From NCBI RefSeq assembly GCF_000219625.1, contig NC_018207.1:310001-374000 (forward strand): DNA of 64,000 nucleotides. The letters are read 5' to 3'. Positions 33,479-43,807 of the stretch are shown here, one piece after another (the first letter of the stretch is position 1; the number at the start of each line of letters is the position of its first letter). The translations under genes and the position numbers were made by a program. The stretch is from Zymoseptoria tritici IPO323. Its lineage: Eukaryota; Ascomycota; Dothideomycetes; Mycosphaerellales; Mycosphaerellaceae. The notes under the pieces were generated by a model. That model was not told where the DNA came from, searched no databases, and saw nothing but the letters and a program-made list of their open reading frames with translations.

Positions 33479-35327
33479 TGGCGTGGCGTGATGCTTGAGG
33501 GTTTCTGGGGTGGGGGGGATGCTTGAGGATCGGTGCGGGTGGTATTGGTGGTAGTGGTGTGGTGTTCTGGACCGTCGTTTCCGGGCGCTGAGGGGAGGAG
33601 GAGGTGCGGTGACGGCAAGTGAAGTGTGGGTAACAGGTCTCTCTATTCTATCCATCCATTGACCTGATCGTTGACATGAGACATACCGTCAAGCCGACGT
33701 CGTCCGTATCCGAGCTGCTTATTATCAGATTCTGTATTCTCGTAAATATGAATACGACCAGATGAGTATGACATCCGTCATCTGACAGGCCCTCGTGAGG
33801 ACTTTTTCCATCGTCGATCGAGAAGGATTATAGCCTTTTGATATCCCAGCACGATCACCGACGCTGTGGTCGTGAGATTCGGACATCCTGGTGAGATCGA
33901 GTGGTTGGAAACTGGGGTGATTGGAAGCTTTCTTCGCCGGGACTGCGGGTGGTTTTCGGGAAGGCGGAGCAAGGGCAGTTGGAGGATTGTTGGCGGAAGA
34001 TGGCGGTGCTGGGGATGATAATGCCTGATGGCGGTGCTGTTGGACGACGGTGATCGATGATGATCGTTGCAGTAAGATGGCTTAGAGGAGGAGGAGAGGT
34101 CGGGTTCAGGAAGGAGTAGGGAATGAATGTCAAGGTGAAGTGAAGTGGCTTTGTGGCGGATTGAGATGTGGCGTTGAACTTTACCGACGAGATCGATGGA
34201 CTGCATTTCCAACCTTCTCTTCTTCGACCTTGCACTACAATGACAACATTGAGAGACCATCAGATTCGAATGCTTTCACCGGCTCGAAGCCTGCGCTATA
34301 TCAAGATCAGCCCGGGCATTCTTCGCCTACACCTACAGTTGGCCGCCTTTCGCCCGCCATCTCAGTCTTCATGGGAGCGCTGCCCTCGAAGTCGAATTCG
34401 GCCGAAAGCAAAGAGACGTAGCGGCCGTCTATTTCGAGCCTGACTAACTCAAAACTCCAGTGGAGGATCTGGTTAGTACCTCCTAGACTCGAAGGCATCG
34501 GAAACATCTTCGGCCTATGCGCCGGCAAGAAGACATGGATCGGCATTACATATCGTGCAACTGGACGCCCGAAGCAGGCTTCGGGTCCCGAGACTGCGCA
34601 TCGGTATGCCACAACCGGTACAATGTGTAGCATACATGCATGGACGCCAAACTGGCGGCAAGTCAATCGGCGTCCTCTCTAGCCAGGTATGCACAGGCCA
34701 TGGAGTTTGCATCGTGTTGGCAGCGTCGATGTCCCATCCAGGATCGGTCCACGACTCTTCGTTCTTCGGCAGACACTCTTCCACTTTGTAAAAGCGATTA
34801 GGGTGAGGTGAGACGTGCCAGCAGAGTCACTTCGGAAAGGAAATTCTCTGCGGTTGTCGCACGGGTGCGTTGGCACGTGCAAGTACTGCCTCCTGCCTCG
34901 CTTTGCAAGGCATGCCATCTTCAGGCCTCGACTGGTTCAACAACTCATCCGGGCAGAGAGGCTTCGGGCTCTTGCGGGGTATATTTATAGCACTCCAATG
35001 CTTCCCTGCTACCACGCTGTTCCGAGACAGCCAGTGAGCGCACGTGTGGCCCTTGCATACAGGGCTACGCGCATGCCGAAGGACACCACTTTTGCAGCAC
35101 TCCCGAGAGACGGGTTTCGCGCTGCGATGGGATATCTATGCATGCCACCCGAATTCTTCACTTCCTCAATGTTGTTCCGAGGCACCCAGTGTTCGACCAC
35201 GATGGACAGACACCATCTGTACAGGCATCCATCTTCGGCAAGGGTCGAGAGGTCTCCGATGCATCCACGTGCACATGTGCTGCATTGTACTTCCATGAGT
35301 CGGATAGTACTATCCTGGTGCCACTGC

Positions 35328-35370
35328 TATCGGCAATTGACATTGTATCGGCAATTGACATTGTATCGGC
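35328..35370 (+). repeat. 18-bp tandem repeat, 2.4 copies
   Basis: Two exact copies of the 18-bp unit TATCGGCAATTGACATTG and seven bases of a third, about 200 bp upstream of the cysteine-rich secreted gene. Confidence 0.88.
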
Positions 35371-35564
35371 TTGAACACCGGAGCTCATGACCACTCTGAT
35401 GCGCTCGCACGCTACTGCGCAACCATGACCATAAAAGGCCGCAAGCTGCCCGCCCCGCCTGTGTATGCATCACGACCAACAGCTCCTTCACCAACGTCTT
35501 GTCCATCAACAATATCCCATCAGTCGTGTCTCTTCACCTTCAAACCGCTGTCTACATACACACC

Positions 35565-35892
35565 ATGAACATGCAGCTCTTCAACATCGTCGCCGTCGCC
35601 GTCATCGGATTCCTCACCCCTACCGTCATGGTGCGATCTTCCCGTCTTTCGGCCCCAAACGACTTTATCTCGCCAGACTGCTGACCATAAGCTCAGGCCA
35701 ATTGCAACTACAAGACAATCTGCACGCAGGAGTATTGCGACAAGAAGTTTGGACCGGGCTATGCGCCCTACTGGTCAGTATCTATCGTGACAACTGTTCT
35801 TGAAGTTGTACTTGAAATTTGATGTGTATCTGACATGGCGTGCGGGTAGCGTGAACGGAGTCGGGCGAAAGGGCAGTTGCGGATGTGTTTGA
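35565..35892 (+). CDS. Small secreted cysteine-rich protein (effector- or defensin-like)
   Basis: Three exons (35565-35630, 35697-35773, 35850-35892) encode 61 residues. Introns of 66 and 76 nt start GTGCGA and GTCAGT, both have CTGAC branch points, and they end in AG. The second splices TG|C to make a cysteine codon, and frames join exactly. A 22-23 residue signal peptide (MNMQLFNIVAVAVIGFLTP) is followed by a mature part of about 38 residues with six cysteines, spaced C-X5-C-X4-C-X11-C-X9-C-X1-C. Three disulfides are likely. The spacing does not match the CX3C of CSalpha-beta defensins, though the closing C-X-C is similar. I recognise no named family. Possible effector, antimicrobial or surface-active peptide. 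Confidence 0.72.
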
Positions 35893-37030
35893 TTGAAACG
35901 TGCAGACGGATCGGACTCCCGTTCGCTTCTCGGGTGGGTGACGACAATGTTGGCTCAGCACAATGTGCGCTGAAATGGATTCGGCAGGTGCGCGCCGCGA
36001 TGGAGCATGGTGGATTGGACAGATCGATGTGGCTTTTGATCAAGAAAGTGTTGCCATGGACGTATTCGTCAGTACAAGGTACAATGCCTTTAGTAAGACA
36101 TCTCATCCGCGACCTTGTTGCGGCCTTCGTTTTTGTCGGCTGGTGATGCGAACTACTCCTTCTTTTGCGAAATCGTGCACATGGAGGAATCGCTCCGTTG
36201 ATCGCGGTTTCGAATACCACTCGATCGTGGTTTGCTGCCTTGCAGTTTCCTATGCAAGTGAGGTTCAAAAAGTGGCGTTTGACTTTCTCCACAGTGGATT
36301 GCGGAGGACTGCATCCATCTCTCCTTCTCCTGCAATGCGTCAACCTGATAGATCCTGAGCGTTTCTTGGACTCCACGCATCAAGCACAATGTCCCGGTCG
36401 CAGAAAGACCGCATACCTTCACATGTCCGCCAACATGACCGTCCACGCCCTTCGACCCACATGTACCAAACATCGCTTCGCCTGCGGAAGCGCTTCCTTC
36501 AATCCCGGATCCTGCCTGCCGAGTAAATCCAGCAGTCCTCGGTTCTCGGATCGTCTTCCGAGCCTCATCATTGGTTCCTTGCCCGCGCAGAGCTTCCACA
36601 GAGGTACTGTGAAAGGAAGCAGCAATGGTCATGGCAGTCCGTGGCGAGTTGGAGTCCTTCGAAGCAGGTCGGTGGGGAAGTTGCTTTTCCTCGTGGCGGC
36701 GACTCGGACTGCGGCTTCGCACACCGTGCGTGCAGGAGTCTGTACCGCTGGTCCGGAGTAATAGATGCGTGGAGGTGAGAGGCGAACGAGAGGTAGGTCT
36801 TGTTCGTCTGATCTTTCTTTCTCTCAATCAATCAACCTTTTTCATTTCTCGTTTTGCACGAAGGAAGTTCCTCCAGCGTGGAATAGACAGCGCACGACGA
36901 CGACGACGACGACGACTCATACATCTCTCTGTCCTGAACGGTTGCGACGAAATTCCTAGCCAGACCACAGCTCGTCTGAACACTGACCGCGACAGACCAA
37001 CAATTTTCAGCCCATCTTACTCGGAACGCG
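35893..37030. other. Intergenic region with (ACG)7 run
   Basis: No gene supported on either strand. A seven-unit ACG microsatellite lies at 36894-36914, about 120 bp before the start of the Ser/Pro-rich gene. Confidence 0.5.
36894..36914 (+). repeat. (ACG)7 microsatellite
   Basis: Seven ACG units in the probable 5' leader of the gene at 37031. Confidence 0.85.
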
Positions 37031-37921
37031 ATGGCGGCGACATCCACTATCAACTTCTCCCGCCCTTGGGGACCTTCAACGACGTTCGCATCGCCACCAG
37101 CAAGAATATCCAGCCTTTCTCCCGTTCTCGAGCAGACCGAAGCACCTTCTGGGCACAATTTGTCTGCTCCATGTCATGACAGAGTCTCCTCTTCGACCAC
37201 TTCCATCCAGAGCGACTGCAAAAGGCTGCGAATTGCAGAGTCGAATACATGCCGCAACCCGATGCCAAATCGGACTTCCTCCGAATCAACCGTGAAAAGG
37301 AGTAGAAGTAGCAGCGGAGCTTCATCTAGATCGGGAGGGAAAGCAGCGCCACGACTAAGCCCATGGCCAACGATACGGCGGGACTCTGGCATAGTCAACA
37401 ACATCCCGCCAACGCCTCGCTCACCGACTACAAAGCTGAGCCCGCCGCCCTCTATCTACTCCAAATTCAACCCAGACCAGGTCTTCAGCAGACCAGTTGC
37501 CGGACCACGAACATCTTCAACCGGAGCAGTCGCCGCGATCCACCCGCTTCCGCTGGCGAGACCGCATTCCTCTCCTGCTCCAACGACATCTCCTTCTCAA
37601 ATCTCGAGGAGTCGCTCTGCTTCCGCCGTATCATCACCGTCCGCCTCGAGCGGGAGAAGAGCATCCATGATACGGCTCAAGTCCATCCTCAAAGTCACGA
37701 GCGTATCGCAGTACACTACCAATGCAGATGGGAGTAGTACTGTTTGCAGGACTTCAGCACTATCAAATGCTAGCAACCGTCATTTCGAGAAACCACGGCG
37801 AAGTGCTTCACAGCGGACGACGTTTATACCGAGACCGAGACCTTGCGGCGGCAGCAGTGGGAGGCATGGTAGTGGAGATTTGGATGCTGGAGAAGGGATG
37901 ATTCGAGTGACTTGGGTTTGA
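37031..37921 (+). CDS. Hypothetical Ser/Pro/Arg-rich protein (296 aa)
   Basis: Uninterrupted frame from ATG 37031 to TGA 37919-37921. The protein is largely disordered: Ser/Thr/Pro runs with many RS and SP dipeptides (STVKRSRSSSGASSRSGG, ISRSRSASAVSSPSASSG), several SP and TP phosphorylation-like sites, and one more ordered segment, RRASMIRLKSILKVTSVSQ, near the C-terminus. No domain recognised. Composition and codon use are gene-like and the opposite strand has no better frame. It is probably a nuclear or cytosolic phosphoprotein (inference). Confidence 0.6.
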   Translation: MAATSTINFSRPWGPSTTFASPPARISSLSPVLEQTEAPSGHNLSAPCHDRVSSSTTSIQSDCKRLRIAESNTCRNPMPNRTSSESTVKRSRSSSGASSRSGGKAAPRLSPWPTIRRDSGIVNNIPPTPRSPTTKLSPPPSIYSKFNPDQVFSRPVAGPRTSSTGAVAAIHPLPLARPHSSPAPTTSPSQISRSRSASAVSSPSASSGRRASMIRLKSILKVTSVSQYTTNADGSSTVCRTSALSNASNRHFEKPRRSASQRTTFIPRPRPCGGSSGRHGSGDLDAGEGMIRVTWV

Positions 37922-38409
37922 AGATACTCTAGAAGTTGGAGACAAAGGCCGAGAGGCGCACTGTTTTGGACATGAAGGGATGGAGAAAAGAGAGGGAGGG
38001 TTGTGAGAGAATTGAAGATGACACGGCTCAGGACGAGATCACGAATTACGACTTTAAATGTTATGCCGAGATGAGGTCGAAGAATCATTGAAGTTTCTAC
38101 ACAAGCCTCCTTTTTTCCTTCGTGGTATGCAGAGCACGATGTGCATTCGTCTGGCCGTCCAATATGCCACATCCAAAAGCGACCCTTTGCCCTTGCTTCC
38201 CAGGTCTTCGTGCTGTTCGTCTCTTGCTTCGCAGACCTTGACTCAATGTCCGATATGCTTCACAGGCACGCCTGCAGTCCAGTCGACTTGGCTCAGCAGA
38301 ATCCTTCCAACAACACGTCAGTGTCCATCGATCCATCAATTCTGTCCATGATTTCACCTCTGAAAACACAAGCACCTCCTGATCCATGTCGTTCTGGCAT
38401 CCCTCACTC
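37922..38409. other. Intergenic region between convergent genes
   Basis: Lies between the 3' ends of the Ser/Pro-rich gene and the dynamin-like gene. No gene seen. Confidence 0.6.
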
Positions 38410-40822
38410 CTAAAATCCGCCCAACACCCCACGGAAAGCCTCCCGACCACTCTCCAGAATCGCCTTGTGTCCCTGCAAGAACTCCCGCATGTGCACCGAC
38501 TCCTCGGCCTCGGCGGCGAGGTACGCGACTTCGGCTTCGGACATGTCGTTGATGAGGAGTGGGGAGAGGGTGGCTTCGGCGAGGTGGTGGAGGAGATGAC
38601 GCTCGATGACTTGCTTGGTCACGGCGGCGATGAAGATTTTGACTTCGTCCTGAATGAGGAAAAATTGTTAGCGGGCTGCGATATTGGCCATGCTGGGAGT
38701 GACTTACCTTGTAGTAGGCGAGCTGGCTGTCCAACGCATCCTCCGCCGACGTCTTGTCCATGTCCGGCTCAATGAGCTCTTTCAGCTCCTTCTTCAGAAC
38801 CTCCGCGCTCACCATCATCTGCTTTGGTGCACCTTCACCTTCAGAGCCGCCAACATAGTATTGCGCTGACTCCAGCAATTCCTGATATTTCGCCGTCGCC
38901 TTCTGCGAGCGAGACTCCTGCATGGAAGCAGTATAGGCGGGATCGTAGGTGATCGGTGGGCGCTGCTTGTCTGCGATGAGGCGACCCAACTCTGCGATGG
39001 CGTCGGTGAGGCGCTGCTTCGTGGCTTCACCGATTCGACCCTGAAGACGAGTGGCGACTTCGGGGGGCGTCACATGCTCGATGGCAGTGCGCACGAAGGC
39101 ATCGCACAAGGCGTCGACATTGGCGATGTGCTCAAGGGCGAGGCGCTCCCAGTTCTCCGATTGTTCCCAGAAGAGCTGCGACATGAGAAGCGGGTTGAAG
39201 TTGCCTGGAAGTTCTCGGCCACGAGTGCGTACGAGGATGCACTTGACCCACTGAACCGCCGCAGGGCGGGTCATCTCAACTTGGAGGTCCTTCACCGCAC
39301 CGTACTCTTCGAGGTCAGGCTCTGGGAGATCACGCTTGGAATTGGTACCTGCCATGCCGTCGATCGCCCAGATGCGGTACTTGTGACCGTACTGACGCAT
39401 CTGGCTGGCGAATTTCAAGTTGAGATGCTGCACGGCGGCGCGCATGCGACGGAAATTGGCGGGATGGTCGAAGCCTTCATTGGGGTTGATGTTGCCGAAG
39501 AAGGAGTGCTCGTAGTTGCCATTCACAGCAGAGGAGACAATGGACTGGTAAGAAGTGGCGATACCCATGAGGAATCGCTTCTGCTCGGCCGTGGTGGAAC
39601 GAGCTTCGCCAAGCGCGTGGAGATCGTCGAGAGTCTTGTTATGCTTGCTGCTCAGTTCGGCCTGAAGGTTGGGCAACTCTTTCTTGAGATGACGGAAGAG
39701 AAGCTTCGAGAGCTTAGCGCGGAGGCTGTCGACGCCTTTGTCGTGGTCGGGTAGAGTGCGGTACTGGCCGGCGTTGAAGAAGGCTTTCTCGGAGCTGTTG
39801 CGAGCCTCGAAGGACGAGTCAATCTCCTCATCGGATCTGTGCAATGTCAGTTTGGTACACTTTGTGCTCTCGCAACGAGATACATACCTGTTCTTCAGCA
39901 TATGCCACCCTAGCTCGAAGTAGATGTTCTTGTTCTGCGCGAGGTCGATCCAGAGGTTCTCGTTCGGAGAGCCGGCGCGCAGATAGTCTGGCTTGGTGAC
40001 AATGCCGAGGGTGCGGTGGCCGTCCTTGTCGACTGCCTTGCACTTCTTGAGGATGCCTTGATTGGCGAAATCATCTTTGGCAGAGATGACGGCAAGCATG
40101 ATGGTACGCTTCTCCTTCAGGTAATCTTCGACGAGAGAATGGATGAGCGTGACGTCGGCATCAGTTTGCATCTTGTTCGGAGCTGCGATAAGACCTGGAA
40201 GGTCGACCAGCGTCAATTGAGGACGGCCAGGACCTGCAATTTCGACACTCAGCACATCGCGCGTGAAAGCCTTGGTGCTGTTCTCATCATGAGAGTCCGT
40301 GTTGAGACCCATCAGCTCAGTGGCTGTATCGATGAGGCGTGGCAGCTGACGAAAGTCGGTAATGGTCTCGCTGAAGTTCTTGAGGTTCATCTTCTCGGCT
40401 TCTGGCCTAGACTCATCGGGAATGATTTTGGTTCGAAGAGATTCGGACTGATCGCGGCGCAGAATGATCTCAGTAGCGAAGCGGGTGCAAAGACTCTCTT
40501 TGCGCGGGAATGGAACCTCAGTGATCGCTTCGAGGACGGAGGATTTGCCCGAAGACTGGTTTCCGCAAACCACCAGCTGTGGCAGTGGGAGAATGGAACC
40601 CAATCCGCAGGTGCGCAGACGATCCACCACGTCGAGGATCTGACGGTACCCTGCGCTCTGGAGGTCGTCAATGGAGGTGGAAGCCAGGAGTTCAGTCACT
40701 CCGTTCAGCTCGGTGGTGCTCGTGGCAGCTTCCGATGAAGCGCCATTGGTGGCTGGGGGTTCGGCGGACATGTCTGATTTGGCGCGTTCCTTGTTGATTC
40801 GATTCTTTGCTGCGCCGGCCAT
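38410..40822 (-). CDS. Dynamin-like (Mx-type) large GTPase
   Basis: Membrane-remodelling GTPase of the fungal Mx-like group. Exons 40822-39888, 39836-38708 and 38649-38410 give 767 residues. The GTPase motifs are present: G1 GNQSSGKSS (87-95), switch Thr in LCTRFATEI, G3 DLPG (207-210) and G4 TKPD (276-279). The stalk (middle) region follows, with a GTPase effector-type helix at the C-terminus (KIFIAAVTKQVIERHLL...LAAEAEESVHMREFL). There is no PH domain or proline-rich tail, as expected for Mx-like rather than classical dynamins. Intron 1 (39837-39887) is 51 nt, GTATGT...CTGAC...CAG, and contains no in-frame stop. Intron 2 (38650-38707) is 58 nt, GTAAGT...CTAAC...CAG. Start chosen at MAGAAKNRINKERAK; upstream residues in the same frame look non-coding. 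Confidence 0.92.
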
Positions 40823-42707
40823 GTGATGAATTCGATGGATGTGCTGCTCGAAGAAGTGAAGAAGTTGTTTTTGACAGAGAAGCAGGCATGGAAATTTGAA
40901 GGAGATCAGCTGCGGCGTTTGCAGCATCAACAAATTCTCTCCCATGACGTGCAAGTCTAGGCCCTCCTGCATCTGATGCTGCGTTTGCAACATTCGTTCC
41001 GATCGCCAAGTTGCACATGGCGTAGGAAGCCGTGATAACGGTCAAAGTTTCGAAAATGTGAAGAATTGGCCATTGAGCATGTGAAGACGTGAGGAATCTC
41101 GCAACAGAAACAGAAGAGTTCGAAGGAAAAGGCAACAAAGGAAAGCAGCCCCACGGATAACTCTGAACAACATGTTAACATCCGCCAGTTTGCAGTCACC
41201 ATTTGGGCTTGAAAGTTGGCGTTCATCCTGTGAGGGACTGTTCGAACAACCTCGTGAAGTTCCGCCGTCCAGATACACCACGCTTCTGCGAGCATGTTCA
41301 ATCATGTCGAGAGGAAGACCACATGCGGAGACATTGACTCTTTCTCAGGAGGGTTAGAAAGTCGGTGCTTGAGCTCGCGGGACACATTGTCGCAGGCAGC
41401 GCGGACTCGGTTAGGTGCATGAGATGCAACATGACCGCTCAATCGCTCGTGCAACAGTGTGCAGCTGCGGCTGTCCGCTGTCAGATCAAGAGCGGTGCGT
41501 ACATGTTCGGCGGGTTGAAGCAAGATGCAAAATGGACGCCCTGTTGAGAACACGTAAGGCGCAGCACGGTCAAGAAGTGAAGTCAACGACCGCACAATAC
41601 ACCGAGCAGTCATCTCAACAACGTGAACGCGGCGCGGAGGATTTCAGGGAGGCCGTATTCATAGCAGAAACGAATGGTGAGGCGAGTGAGGTTGGCAGGG
41701 GAGGAAAGAGAAAACGAAAACGACAGCGACAACGTATCTGTGCCCGGGGAGCGTCGGCAGGAACGCGGACCGAAGCAGGGATATGCAACGGGGTCACCGC
41801 TTCGACCAGGCGGCAGCTCGAGCATGTTGGAATTGACTGAGCGAAATGTACTCGAAGGTAAGGTATCAGGTAGGAGGTGTGTCTTTGAGGTTCCAAAAGG
41901 CACGAGGTACATTGACGATCGGCCGTGTATTTCCTGGTGAGTTTCCCTCATCACAGCCAAGCTTTCCCATTCATCGCGGATCGACGCCCTAGCAGCCCTA
42001 GCGCCAAGTCGATTGCGGGGATCGGATGACCTCGACCAGGTACTTGATTGATCAGTCCAACAACGACACATCTAACCCTACGCGCGTATGTATCCCCATG
42101 ATCATAAGGCTACCTATCACATCGTGCTTACGTGCAAAAACAGAATACATCCCAAGCGAGACGAGCAAGAGAGACGCCAATCGTGAAGGGACCCCACCCC
42201 AAAGATAGATCTACACTCTGCCCTCCACAATCCTTATCTCTGCCCCGAAACACAACAAGAATGGTACCTCAAGAATCTGACGCAAGACACCGTTTGAAAC
42301 AACGAAAGCCAGAGGAATTCTGGGGTGGGGAAAGCTTACCTCCATTCGGGGGAAACTAGGGGAAGATGGGAGACTGTTACCGTTATGTACTAAGTACAGC
42401 TCGGATCGCAGGTGGTACAACGTCTCAATCTTGCGAGGAAGCTAGCTACCTCACCTGTCTTGTCTCTCCCAGCTGCTCCTTCCGAATTACATAAAAAGCC
42501 ACTCCCATCTTCCGCGACGTCTTGCCTTCTTTTCCCTCCTCCCCGCGACTACTTCTTGTGAAACCATACCATACCATACCACACCTTTCGTGCCTACTTG
42601 ACCTCCCGTCCATCCTCACCGCATCTCCAACAACACCTCGAAACCTCAATCTACCTACCCACGACGAACCTAAGCTCCCACCTCTTCCACCAACAACCTC
42701 AACAACA
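40823..42707. other. Divergent intergenic region
   Basis: Upstream of the dynamin-like gene (minus) and of the mitochondrial orphan gene (plus). No gene supported. The last 200 bases before 42708 are C-rich and pyrimidine-rich, like a fungal core promoter and leader. Confidence 0.5.
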
Positions 42708-43502
42708 ATGGCCGCCCCCCGCACAGTCCAATTCATCGCCCTCCGCAACCTCCGCCAAACCACAACCCGCCAGGCCGGCCACCACCAAACCCGCTCTCTC
42801 CACATGACCGTACGTCCCCCTCTCATCCCCCCACCCTCCCCTCTCCCAACTAATCCTCTCTCCAAGGGCCCAGCAACCTACGCCTCCCCCTTCCTCTCCA
42901 CCTCGCAAACCAACCCCAACGTCTCATCCACCCACTCCGCGTCCTCCAAAACCACCCTCCGCACAACCAAACCCTCAACCCAAGAGACGAATCGGTCCCG
43001 AAATTTCAATACCTCCCGCTCCCGCAAACAAGTCAACGACTCCTCCCCCATCGACTTTACTTTTTTCCCTTTCATCTTCTCCTCCCCTTCCTCCTCCTCC
43101 GAGGAAATGAACCTCACGACAGCGGTGCAAGTCCCCGTCCTCCCCTCAACCTCCTCTCGCACCGCCATTTCGCGACTCGAGCAGACGGGGCAAGGAGGAG
43201 GAGGGGAGGTTGTGGATGTGGTGAAAATGGGGGCGGAAGTTTATGCCGTTGTACGTATCCTCTATCCTTTCCTTCGCTGGGTTGAGATGAGATGAGATGA
43301 GGTGCGTTTTGCTGACTAGTGTGATATGATGTAGGCTCCCGACTCGATTATCCTCCCGCTTTCGGATCATGCTTCGCCTTCGGACGAGTATATGCACATT
43401 GACTTTCGCGGGTTGGCGGATAAAGTCGTGGATGGGTTGGATGGGTTGGTGAAGGATGTTGTTGGTGGGGGAGGAAAGACTGTGGCGGAGGCGAAAGTTT
43501 AG
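42708..43502 (+). CDS. Hypothetical protein with mitochondrial presequence (217 aa)
   Basis: Three exons: 42708-42809, 42867-43250 and 43335-43502. Intron 1 is 57 nt, GTACGT...CTAAT...AAG, and is itself open in frame. Intron 2 is 84 nt, GTACGT...GTAG. The N-terminus is strongly basic with no acidic residues (VQFIALRNLRQTTTRQAG, HHQTRSLHM), a classical matrix-targeting signal. The middle is Ser/Thr-rich. The C-terminal part looks conserved and folded: TAISRLEQTGQ, VVKMGAEVYAVAPDSIILPL, DEYMHIDFRGLADKVVDGL. I do not recognise the family. The overlapping minus-strand frames are shadows of its biased codons. Confidence 0.75.
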
Positions 43503-43807
43503 GTTGGTGAGATGGATGGGATGGGAGAGATGGGGAGTACGACCTGCATTAATATAGGATTTGGGTCGATATCAGGCAGGTATCTTTATATTTGAGATCT
43601 GTTTCAGTCTCGCAAACTATTGCAAAATGAACGGTCCTCAACAGTCCATGGCACCGTCGTCTGACGAGTCTTATCATTCGTTATCCAGACCAGTGTGAAG
43701 ATGCAAGCCCAAAAGCCAACACCTCTCCCCTTCATGCCAGAACCCATTGCATCCGCCCATCCCTCTATTCTACTACACCAGAACATCTACACAAATCCAA
43801 CTCCCAT
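43503..43807. other. Short intergenic between convergent genes
   Basis: Shared 3' region of the mitochondrial orphan and asparagine synthetase genes. No further gene seen. Confidence 0.6.

Larger units (their letters stand above)
32534..35564. other. 3-kb intergenic region with simple repeats
   Basis: No gene supported. Contains a (TTGCGACC)5 minisatellite at 33434-33478, flanking G- and T-rich runs (33361-33430), an ATGC-rich run near 33240 and an 18-bp tandem repeat at 35328-35370. The last few hundred bases are the promoter of the small cysteine-rich secreted gene at 35565. Confidence 0.55.
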
